Below are positions 7,843-14,792 of a stretch of DNA of 46,549 nucleotides, in pieces. The translations under genes were made by a program, and so were the position numbers. Under the pieces are notes generated by a model, which ran no database searches, had not been told where the DNA came from, and saw nothing but the letters and a program-made list of their open reading frames with translations. Position 1 is the stretch's first letter. The number at the start of each line of letters is the position of its first letter. The DNA is from Bacteroidales bacterium (GTDB lineage: Bacteria > Bacteroidota > Bacteroidia > Bacteroidales > UBA932), in NCBI GenBank assembly GCA_017651225.1, contig JAGCDF010000067.1, positions 1-46,549 of the forward strand. Direction: 5' to 3'.

Positions 7843-10077
7843 CTATTCGGCGGTTTCGGTTGCTTCCGGAGCGGCTTCCTCAGCGGCAGGCGCTTCTTCC
7901 TCGGCGACGGGAGCTTCTTCGACCTGCTCGACCTTGGCCTTCCGCTCGATGCCCATCCACTTCAGGTTGTCGGTGAAGTAGCCGACGCCGAAGGCGACGA
8001 TCGCCAGGGCGATCAGCCAGTACAGGCACTTGCGCCACCAGGGCGTGCGCTTCTTGTACGGGTCGGCGAGTTTCAGTTTCGGGTACTTGGCCACGCTGGT
8101 GAGCGTCTTGCCGAAGAGGATGTTGACCAGCACGCGGGAGTTGATGGCCCAGCCGTTGGCGTTGAGCACGGGGCCCAGGTTGCGCTTGCGCAGTTTGCGC
8201 CAGGCGATGAAGCAGGCCGGTCCGGAGATGATGAGCATCACGGCGGCGATCACAACGAGAATCTGCCACCAGGTCAGTCCCTTGAGCGACTGCCCGATCA
8301 GGCCCAGCGCGGCGCCGATGGCGCCGATGGCCATGCCGACGGCGGCGAAGATGCCGGCATACTTGGCAATGTCGAACGGCTGCTTGGCGGCCTCCGCGGG
8401 CTTGCTGTCGGTTGCCGCCGTCAGCTTGGCCATCGCATCGGCATCCTTGTCGGCCGCGGCCTTGTCTATTTTTTCGGAGACGAAGCGCGCCACCTTGCGG
8501 TACGGGCTCCAGAAAGCTTCCTTGATATTGATCGGATTCTCCACGACCTTGGTGATCACGGCATCCCAGTCGCCGCCGTCCAGGTCATAAAACAGGCCGT
8601 TCTTGCCGGGACGCAGGTCGCTGGTCTTGCCGTCCGTCATCACGGCCACGATGTCCATGGTCTCGGCCTTCGTCTTGGACGTGCACTTGCAGTAAAGCAG
8701 GAACATGCCGCTGAGCTTGGGCATGTCGGCGTGGGCGCCCATGTCGGAGACCCTGATACAGAGATCGCAGCAGCGCTCGTCGATGTAGAGCTTGCCGACC
8801 TCGAAGATGCCCCGGGAGCCCTCCCGGCGGCCGTAGAAATCCGTGAAGAGGACGTAGTTGCGGAGCAGCTTCGCGAAGTCACGATAATAGAGCATCAGCT
8901 TCTTCACGTCATCGATCGCCAGGGACTCCGCCTCGAGGGCCTTGTCAGCCTCGACCAGCGCGAGCAGCTCGGCCTTGCGGTCGGCTTTCAGCAGGGCGTG
9001 GACCTCTTCGATGCCGAGGGCCTCCACGGCCTCGCCCTTCTTGCCCGCCATCCAGGCCTGGTAGGGCCCGAACTTCGCGAGCACCTCCAGCCACTGGTCC
9101 TCAGTGATGCCTTTCGCCTTCGGGAAATCGACATCCAGCACGAGCGCCTTGACGGCGTCGAACTGCGCCTGCCAGGCCGGGTTGATGGCGTCGAACGGCA
9201 GGACGGCTTCCTTCGTCGGCCGTGCCAGCGGGTAGGTCGCGATCTCCTCGGACTGCGTCGCGAGGTTCTTGTCGCTGATGGCGCCCACGCGGTCGGCGGA
9301 CACGTCCACGGCAGCGGCCACGTCACCGTCAAAGCGGATGAGCTTGCAGCGCATGAAGTAATCGGCCACCTTGTCCTGGATCGCCTCGCAGGCGCCCAGG
9401 GCCGCAGCAGTGTTCTCCCCGTACGGGAAGATGTTCTTCTTGTCTGCCTCGGCGGCATCCTGCCAGGCGGCATAATCCGCGAGGGCGGCGTAGAAGGCTT
9501 CGATGTGCTCGGCCGTGACGCCGGCCTCGCCGCTGCGGTCGGTGGCGGAACCGGCCTTCTCCGCGATGGTGGCGATGAGCGCCTTCAGCGCCTCGTCGTC
9601 CGTGGAGACGGGCGTGATGACGCCGTCGCCGTTGAATTTCGTATCCTTGAAAATGGCCACGCTGTCAGAGGCTTCCTCCACGCTGATCTCGTCCTTGTCC
9701 AGGCCGAGGTTCTGCAGGATGTGCTTCGCGGAAGCGAGGAGCGTCTGCCCGGCTTCGCAGTCCGTGTTTATACCGTCCAGCTTCAGCACGCTCTCCCCTT
9801 TCAGGATCGCGTCCTTGTCCTTCACCACGGAGGTCAGCCACTGCGCGGCGGCGACGACTTCCTGCACATGCACGCGCCCGTCGCCGTCGGTGTCGATCAG
9901 CTTCAGGGTCTGCTCGTCGAATTCCAGATCCTTCGTCGGGCAGCTCAGGACCGTCCAAAGCTTCTGGTCCAGTTCGCCCAGGTGGGCGATGTCCTCGCCC
10001 GACGTGATGTTCACCCGGACCACTCCGCCCAGCGAGCAGAATTTCCAGGGGTAGCCGTTCGTCTGTTTCTTTGCCAT
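7843..10077 (-). CDS. Large EF-hand membrane protein of unknown function
   Basis: 744 residues. A canonical 12-residue EF-hand loop lies at 62-73 (DTDGDGRVHVQE, acids at 62, 64, 66 and E73); a degenerate second one is near 152 (DTKFNGDGVITP). The long middle part is alpha-helical and acidic, with a Cys cluster (DERCCDLCIRVSDMG). Three hydrophobic segments follow near 590-612, 618-642 and 690-712, then an E/A/P-rich tail. There is no signal peptide, so the N-terminal two thirds probably face the cytoplasm. It shares a promoter region with the divergent DUF389 gene and an operon with the glycosyltransferase. I do not recognise a named family. Calcium or magnesium sensing is only an inference from the EF-hand. 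Confidence 0.75.
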   Translation of the reverse strand: MAKKQTNGYPWKFCSLGGVVRVNITSGEDIAHLGELDQKLWTVLSCPTKDLEFDEQTLKLIDTDGDGRVHVQEVVAAAQWLTSVVKDKDAILKGESVLKLDGINTDCEAGQTLLASAKHILQNLGLDKDEISVEEASDSVAIFKDTKFNGDGVITPVSTDDEALKALIATIAEKAGSATDRSGEAGVTAEHIEAFYAALADYAAWQDAAEADKKNIFPYGENTAAALGACEAIQDKVADYFMRCKLIRFDGDVAAAVDVSADRVGAISDKNLATQSEEIATYPLARPTKEAVLPFDAINPAWQAQFDAVKALVLDVDFPKAKGITEDQWLEVLAKFGPYQAWMAGKKGEAVEALGIEEVHALLKADRKAELLALVEADKALEAESLAIDDVKKLMLYYRDFAKLLRNYVLFTDFYGRREGSRGIFEVGKLYIDERCCDLCIRVSDMGAHADMPKLSGMFLLYCKCTSKTKAETMDIVAVMTDGKTSDLRPGKNGLFYDLDGGDWDAVITKVVENPINIKEAFWSPYRKVARFVSEKIDKAAADKDADAMAKLTAATDSKPAEAAKQPFDIAKYAGIFAAVGMAIGAIGAALGLIGQSLKGLTWWQILVVIAAVMLIISGPACFIAWRKLRKRNLGPVLNANGWAINSRVLVNILFGKTLTSVAKYPKLKLADPYKKRTPWWRKCLYWLIALAIVAFGVGYFTDNLKWMGIERKAKVEQVEEAPVAEEEAPAAEEAAPEATETAE

Positions 10078-10108
10078 ATTGTGGAAGTTTTTGGTTATTC
10101 AGTATCCA

Positions 10109-10116
10109 CAAATATA
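10109..10116 (-). promoter_or_regulatory. -7 box for the EF-hand protein/glycosyltransferase operon
   Basis: CAAATATA on the plus strand reads TATATTTG on the minus strand and lies 32 nt upstream of the ATG at 10077. It is one half of a back-to-back promoter pair with the box at 10130-10137. Confidence 0.6.
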
Positions 10117-10129
10117 ACAATTATATCCT

Positions 10130-10137
10130 TATATTTG
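10130..10137 (+). promoter_or_regulatory. -7 box for the DUF389 gene
   Basis: TATATTTG matches TAnnTTTG, 20 nt before the ATG at 10158. It is identical to the opposing box 13 bp away, so the two promoters face outward from one short AT-rich segment and may compete or share control. Confidence 0.6.
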
Positions 10138-10157
10138 TACGGCAAAGACTAAACGGC

Positions 10158-11498
10158 ATGAATAAGTTCACTCGCTTCCTTCGTATCCTGGTAAACATGC
10201 GGGACCACGTTGATGTTGACGCCGCGGCGGTCAGCATCCGCAACGGCATCCACTTCCGCGGGCCCAACGTCTATATTCTCGCGTGCGCGATCATCATCGC
10301 GTCGGTGGGCCTCAACCTCAACTCCATCCCGGTGATCATCGGCGCCATGCTCATCTCCCCGGTCATGGGGCCGATCCTCGGCTTCGGCCTGGGCCTGGGC
10401 ACCAACGACACGGCGCTGGTCAAGGAGGCGCTCAAGAACTTCGCCGTCATGGTGGTGATCAGCATTCTCGCCTCGTCGCTTTTCTACCTGGTCTCGCCGC
10501 TGGAGCTGGAGCACCAGACCGAGCTGCTGGCGCGCACCAACCCGACCCTCTACGACGTATTCATCGCCCTGTTCGGCGGTTTCGCCGGCATCCTGGAGAA
10601 CTCCCGCAAAGAGAAGGGCGGCACCGTGATTCCGGGCGTGGCCATCGCCACCGCCCTCATGCCGCCGCTGTGTACGGTGGGCTACGGCATCTCGCACCTG
10701 GACTGGCACTTCATCGTCGGCGCCTTCTACCTCTTCATCATCAACACCGTCTTCATCACCCTGGCGACCTTCGTGTCGGTGCGCTACCTGCTGCACTTTA
10801 CACCTGTTGGAGACGATGAGGCAAAGCGCCGGCGCAACGCCCGCTGGATTACCCTGATTCTCATCCTCCTCCTGGTTCCGAGCGTCTTCTCGGCCATCGA
10901 GATGATCAAGGACAACAATTTCGCCCGCAACGCGCGGCTCCTCGTCCAGCAGAACAAGAACCTGGGCAAGAGCTTTATCTACGACTACCATACCGACGTC
11001 GAAACAAAGCCCTCTACCATCGAGTTGTACCTGGCCGGCGAGAAACTGGAGACTTCCGCCCGCGAGCGGCTTTACCTGAATGCCGAGGAAATCGGCATCA
11101 CGCGCGCCCAGATCATCATCCACGAGGATGCCGCCTTCCAGAACGAGATGATGTCCGAGTCGGAGCTCATCCGCGGCCTGATCGACGGCCACAACGACGA
11201 GATCCGGCGGCTGACCGGCCAGGTCGACTCGCTCTCGACGGCCATCGAGTTCTATAAGGCGCAGCAGCTGCCTTCCGAACTGATCACCCGCGAGATCGCC
11301 GCGCAGTATGACGGCGTGACCGAGGTCACGCTCACCCGCGGCCAGCGCGTGGGGACCGCCAACGGCAAGGCCTCCCCCGCCATCGTCGCCATCGTCCACA
11401 GCGCCCAGCCGCTGCAGGACGCCGAGCGCGAACGCATCGAGCAGTGGCTCCGCGTCCGCCTGGGCATCGAAGACGTCACCGTCATCGGCACGAAATAG
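10158..11498 (+). CDS. DUF389 family integral membrane protein
   Basis: 446 residues from MNKFTRFLRI; an earlier in-frame non-ATG start is rejected because it would lie before the promoter. The first 235 residues carry the DUF389 core with several membrane helices and the motif SIPVIIGAMLISPVMGPILG, then a second conserved segment (GGTVIPGVAIATALMPPLCT). Another helix lies near 235-255. The C-terminal 190 residues are soluble and contain a heptad-like stretch (ELIRGLIDGHNDEIRRLTGQ). Proteins of this family are probably channels or transporters of unknown substrate. It is the only plus-strand gene between the EF-hand operon and the convergent lipoprotein pair. Confidence 0.9.
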   Translation: MNKFTRFLRILVNMRDHVDVDAAAVSIRNGIHFRGPNVYILACAIIIASVGLNLNSIPVIIGAMLISPVMGPILGFGLGLGTNDTALVKEALKNFAVMVVISILASSLFYLVSPLELEHQTELLARTNPTLYDVFIALFGGFAGILENSRKEKGGTVIPGVAIATALMPPLCTVGYGISHLDWHFIVGAFYLFIINTVFITLATFVSVRYLLHFTPVGDDEAKRRRNARWITLILILLLVPSVFSAIEMIKDNNFARNARLLVQQNKNLGKSFIYDYHTDVETKPSTIELYLAGEKLETSARERLYLNAEEIGITRAQIIIHEDAAFQNEMMSESELIRGLIDGHNDEIRRLTGQVDSLSTAIEFYKAQQLPSELITREIAAQYDGVTEVTLTRGQRVGTANGKASPAIVAIVHSAQPLQDAERERIEQWLRVRLGIEDVTVIGTK

Positions 11499-11516
11499 CG
11501 ATTCGCTGGTCAGGCT

Positions 11517-12995
11517 CTATTCTGAAACAGCACGGACAGAGAGGCCATAACGACGATCTTCCCATGAACCTCCTTCACCTGCAAAAATCCGATTGTTCTT
11601 GAATTCAAGACTAATAGCATCAAACGGGTATGAAGGTGCCAGGGACGATGACCAATAATATCCTACCATCCCGTAGGTGCCTCCTATCGCACCTCCTCCA
11701 GGCAGTATAATACTACTCTTGTTTCCTGGAGCGCTGCTTTTGACTTCGTAACCACTCACCCCATCTTGAGTAGTCCAGGTCCAAGTACACTGCTCTGCTA
11801 AGGCCTCCCATTCTTTCGCTGTAGGCATTCTCCACTTTCCACCCATCACGACGTGAGCAACGTCATCGGCGGAATCAAGCACTAACTTATTGTCTACCTG
11901 GCCAGTAGTGGTTCGCGTATTATATTTGGAAAAAACTAGATTGTCGGTCGAGTCGCCAGACACACGGAATTTATACGTAGCCCAACTAAAATCAGACTTC
12001 GTTTCCGTCTCACCCCAGGCATAATAGCTGCCAAGGCCCCATGGTTCAGTGGCCCCGATATTACATTTTGCCCAGAACAGGCGATATCGACTTCCGTCCT
12101 CTCGTGTCATAATGACGCCAAGGTCAACGGCTCCTTCCGGAGTCTTTTGAACCGTCACAGGGCAACTGGCGCTAATCTCGCCAGCCGTAGCCGTAATGGT
12201 CGCAACACCAACCGATACCGCCTTTACCATCCCGGTATTATCCACTATAGCCACTGCTGTATTCGAGGATTTCCACGTCACAGTCTTGTCGGTAGCATCA
12301 TCCGGCTTGACGGTAGCGACCAACTTCTCCGTATCACCCTCCAATAAAAGAAGATCCGCCTTGTCCAACTCCACGGAGGAGACTGCGATGCGGGCAGCTT
12401 GCTTAACGGTAACGGAATACTTGAGCACTCCGTTCTGTTGGGCAATCTCAACCTTTCCCTCGCGCGCAACGTACGTGGGGTTTTCATCGACACTCAGCTT
12501 AACTGTTGAACTTATTAATGCCTTCGTACTGATAAGATGGATCCAATCCACAGAAGGTTTCACGTCGAAAGCCACATTCGCGTCCACCTTCAATTCAATC
12601 TCCTTCCCGCCAAAGGGCACGTCAAAACTGGTCTCTTTGACTATCAGGGCATCGTTTTGAGCCTGTTTGACGGTAACCGTTTGGCTAAGTTCCTCCATTT
12701 GTATGGTCACCCGGGCGCTACGATCCTCATAGGTTGTATTAGCGTTGGCACGTACCGAAATGGTTATCGCTCCGTCGGAGGCCGCGCCTGACGTCGGGTT
12801 AATTGTAATCCACGTATCTGAATAATTGATCCGCCAATCCCTGTTGGCAAGAAATGTAAACGATCCGCTGCCACCATCGGCACTTATCTCGATTGTCGTA
12901 GCTCCGGTGACAGTCAATTCGGGGGCTTTCCGGCAAGAGGCCATGAAAGCAAGCACGCAGAGAAGCGCGGGTATTAATGAGATTGAGCGTTTCAT
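11517..12995 (-). CDS. BACON-Ig-FISUMP lipoprotein, copy A
   Basis: 492 residues from MKRSISLIPALLCVLAFMAS, with lipid-attachment Cys 21 (MASC). An in-frame ATG at 13004 is possible; the open frame runs back into the upstream gene. Two BACON-type beta domains follow (about 27-115, ending VTVKQA, and 118-205, ending SVTVKQAARI), then a Big2 Ig domain (about 208-285, LLEGDTEKLVATVKPDDATD) and a C-terminal FISUMP-type domain (about 290-492, VDLGVIMTREDG, YYAWGETETKS, GGKWRMPTAKEWEAL, YYWSSS). BACON and FISUMP domains are associated with binding of glycans or mucins at the cell surface. It lies 19 bp after its paralogue and has visibly lower GC than neighbouring genes. Confidence 0.85.
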   Translation of the reverse strand: MKRSISLIPALLCVLAFMASCRKAPELTVTGATTIEISADGGSGSFTFLANRDWRINYSDTWITINPTSGAASDGAITISVRANANTTYEDRSARVTIQMEELSQTVTVKQAQNDALIVKETSFDVPFGGKEIELKVDANVAFDVKPSVDWIHLISTKALISSTVKLSVDENPTYVAREGKVEIAQQNGVLKYSVTVKQAARIAVSSVELDKADLLLLEGDTEKLVATVKPDDATDKTVTWKSSNTAVAIVDNTGMVKAVSVGVATITATAGEISASCPVTVQKTPEGAVDLGVIMTREDGSRYRLFWAKCNIGATEPWGLGSYYAWGETETKSDFSWATYKFRVSGDSTDNLVFSKYNTRTTTGQVDNKLVLDSADDVAHVVMGGKWRMPTAKEWEALAEQCTWTWTTQDGVSGYEVKSSAPGNKSSIILPGGGAIGGTYGMVGYYWSSSLAPSYPFDAISLEFKNNRIFAGEGGSWEDRRYGLSVRAVSE

Positions 12996-13014
12996 ATGTG
13001 TCATTTTGAGGGTT

Positions 13015-14487
13015 CTACTCAGATACAGGGCGAATGCTTTCTCCGAAATATCGATCATAGCCATTCATGGTGTGCATCGTCGTATTGAATCCGACGTCAT
13101 GTGCCTTCCATGACATCTCCGAGTGAAGAGAAGAAGACCAATAGTTCCCGTTAGTTCCAGCAGCATTGACAACTGTAGTCTTGCCCCCGGCGGCGGGTAG
13201 GAAAATAGATTTCCCATTAATCTTGCTAGTAACTTTATACCCATTTATACCATTCTGAATGGACCATTCCCAATTGCAGTTTTCTTGCAGGGCATTGAAT
13301 TCTTCATTCGTGGGCATTCTCCATTTCTTTCCCAACCGCACGTGTGCGACATCATCCTCAGGATCAAGTACGGTCTTACCATCAGGGTCTCCCGTACCCG
13401 CCCAATACTTAGCATCACCGGCTCTGCAATATTTGGTTAGAGTGGAGGCGCCACCCCACTTATAGTTATTCCAGCGATTCTCGGTTTTTGTTTCCGTCTC
13501 ACCCCAGGCATAATAGTCGCCATACTCCCAAGGGTTGTTTGCCCCGAGATTGCACTCTGCCCAGTATAGTTTATACGTGGTTCCTCCGGGCTTGGTCATC
13601 ACGATACCTAAATCCACCCCACCCTTAGGACCACTGCTGACAGTCACGGCGCAAGTTGCACTCTTCTCCCCGGCCTTGGCGGTAATCGTCACACTGCCCG
13701 AATAAACCGCCGTCACCGTACCATTCTCATCCACCGTAGCAATTTGAGGATTTGAGGAAGTCCAAGTTACTTTTTTATCCGTGGCATCGTCCGGTTTGAC
13801 TGTCGCCGTCAGCGTCTCTGTTTCATTTTCCCTCAACCAAAGATCTGTCTTGTCTAATTCTACAGATGTGACTGCTATTCGTCCCGCCTGGCTTACGGAG
13901 ATCTGTCGATTCATTGATCCGCTTTGGTTGCTAAGCGTTACGGTACCTGTGCGAGTAGTGTATCCGTCATTTGCAGCAATTGTGAGGATAACAGTGCTGT
14001 TGCTCAGTCCCTTGGTCTTGGAATAAGTAATCCATGGCACAGACGAGACCACATCATAATCAACATTCGACTGCACCTTCACCTCCACAGTACGAGCCTC
14101 GGGTGTGTCAAAAACATACGACTGTGTCGGGATAATAATGTCCTGATTGGCAGACTGGCGAACCGACACGGTTCGGCTAAGTCCTTCCATCGAAACTGTT
14201 ACCGTAGCGCTGCGCTCCTCATAGGTCGTATTGGCGTTAGCACGTACCGTAACGGTTGTCGCACCATCGGAAGCAGTTCCGGACGTCGGAGTGGCTGTAA
14301 TCCACGTATCCGAATAATTAATCCGCCAATCCCTGTTGGCAAGAAATGTAAACGATGCGCTGCCGCCGTCAGCACCTATCTCGATATTCGTCGCTCCCGT
14401 TATGGTCAGTTCGGGAGCCTTCTGGCAGGAAACCATCAGAGCAAGGGCGCAGAGAAGCGCCATAGCAAAAGAAACTAAACGTTCCAT
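13015..14487 (-). CDS. BACON-Ig-FISUMP lipoprotein, copy B
   Basis: 490 residues from MERLVSFAMALLCALALMVS with Cys 21 as likely lipid site; an ATG three codons upstream (14496) is also possible. The architecture equals copy A: BACON 1 (SASFTFLANRDWRINYSDTW), BACON 2 (about 115-205), Big2 (LRENETETLTATVKPDDATD) and FISUMP (VDLGIVMTKPGG, YYAWGETETKT, GKKWRMPTNEEFNAL, YWSSS). BACON 1 is nearly identical to copy A even at the DNA level, whereas BACON 2 and the end of FISUMP differ strongly. It is the promoter-proximal gene of the pair. The ligand is unknown. Confidence 0.85.
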   Translation of the reverse strand: MERLVSFAMALLCALALMVSCQKAPELTITGATNIEIGADGGSASFTFLANRDWRINYSDTWITATPTSGTASDGATTVTVRANANTTYEERSATVTVSMEGLSRTVSVRQSANQDIIIPTQSYVFDTPEARTVEVKVQSNVDYDVVSSVPWITYSKTKGLSNSTVILTIAANDGYTTRTGTVTLSNQSGSMNRQISVSQAGRIAVTSVELDKTDLWLRENETETLTATVKPDDATDKKVTWTSSNPQIATVDENGTVTAVYSGSVTITAKAGEKSATCAVTVSSGPKGGVDLGIVMTKPGGTTYKLYWAECNLGANNPWEYGDYYAWGETETKTENRWNNYKWGGASTLTKYCRAGDAKYWAGTGDPDGKTVLDPEDDVAHVRLGKKWRMPTNEEFNALQENCNWEWSIQNGINGYKVTSKINGKSIFLPAAGGKTTVVNAAGTNGNYWSSSLHSEMSWKAHDVGFNTTMHTMNGYDRYFGESIRPVSE

Positions 14488-14513
14488 ACGTGTCATTGAT
14501 TAGTGGTTAGTGA

Positions 14514-14543
14514 CAAATATAGGTAAAAAATCTTGATTATCAA
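14514..14543 (-). promoter_or_regulatory. Promoter of the BACON-FISUMP pair
   Basis: On the minus strand TTG (14543-14541) is followed after 19 nt by TATATTTG (14521-14514). Transcription should begin near 14510, about 22 nt before the ATG at 14487. Confidence 0.7.
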
Positions 14544-14589
14544 GAGAAACCGAGTTTCATTCCCGGGAGCGTCGGGAGCGCAGGGGATG

Positions 14590-14691
14590 TCCGTCCTCAA
14601 ATTGGGCTGGTTTTGAGGATAAGTGGCGGAAAAACGGGCTTCCGTCCTCACCAGCACCCCATTTTGAGGATTCGGTGCACAAAAACGGCCT
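14590..14691. repeat. Two tandem 51-bp repeat units with hairpin arms
   Basis: Units 14590-14640 and 14641-14691 are the same length and align without gaps. The arms TCCGTCCTCA and TTTTGAGGAT and the tail AAAAACGG are conserved, while the 11-bp loop between the arms differs almost completely. In each unit the arms pair (TCCTCA with TGAGGA). No gene fits this segment. Confidence 0.75.
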
Positions 14692-14721
14692 ATTTTGCGC
14701 ACGGGACGCCGGCGAATGACG

Positions 14722-14756
14722 AAAAGAGCCCGGAGGCATTGCCTTCGGGCTCTTTT
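14722..14756 (-). terminator. Intrinsic terminator after ppdK (possibly bidirectional)
   Basis: Arms of 16 nt (14722-14737 and 14741-14756) pair with a single weak position around a 3-nt loop, and each arm ends in four A or T. It lies 36 bp beyond the ppdK stop. The symmetric A/T tails would allow it to work in both directions, but no plus-strand gene reads into it. Confidence 0.75.
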
Positions 14757-14763
14757 CTATGAG

Positions 14764-14784
14764 ATTCCGGGTCATGCCCGGAAT
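14764..14784. repeat. Palindromic repeat, ATTCCGGG-5-CCCGGAAT type
   Basis: ATTCCGGG (14764-14771) and CCCGGAAT (14777-14784) form a perfect 8-bp stem with TCATG between them. The same element, with loop TCAAG, is found inside truA at 31965-31985, and a shorter form (TCCGGG/CCCGGA) at 31376-31392. It is a dispersed REP-like family. Confidence 0.7.
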
Positions 14785-14792
14785 GACTATTC

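Noticed and set aside
14590-14691. CRISPR-like array
   Set aside because: Only two units without a constant full repeat, unrelated loops of 11 bp and no cas genes nearby.
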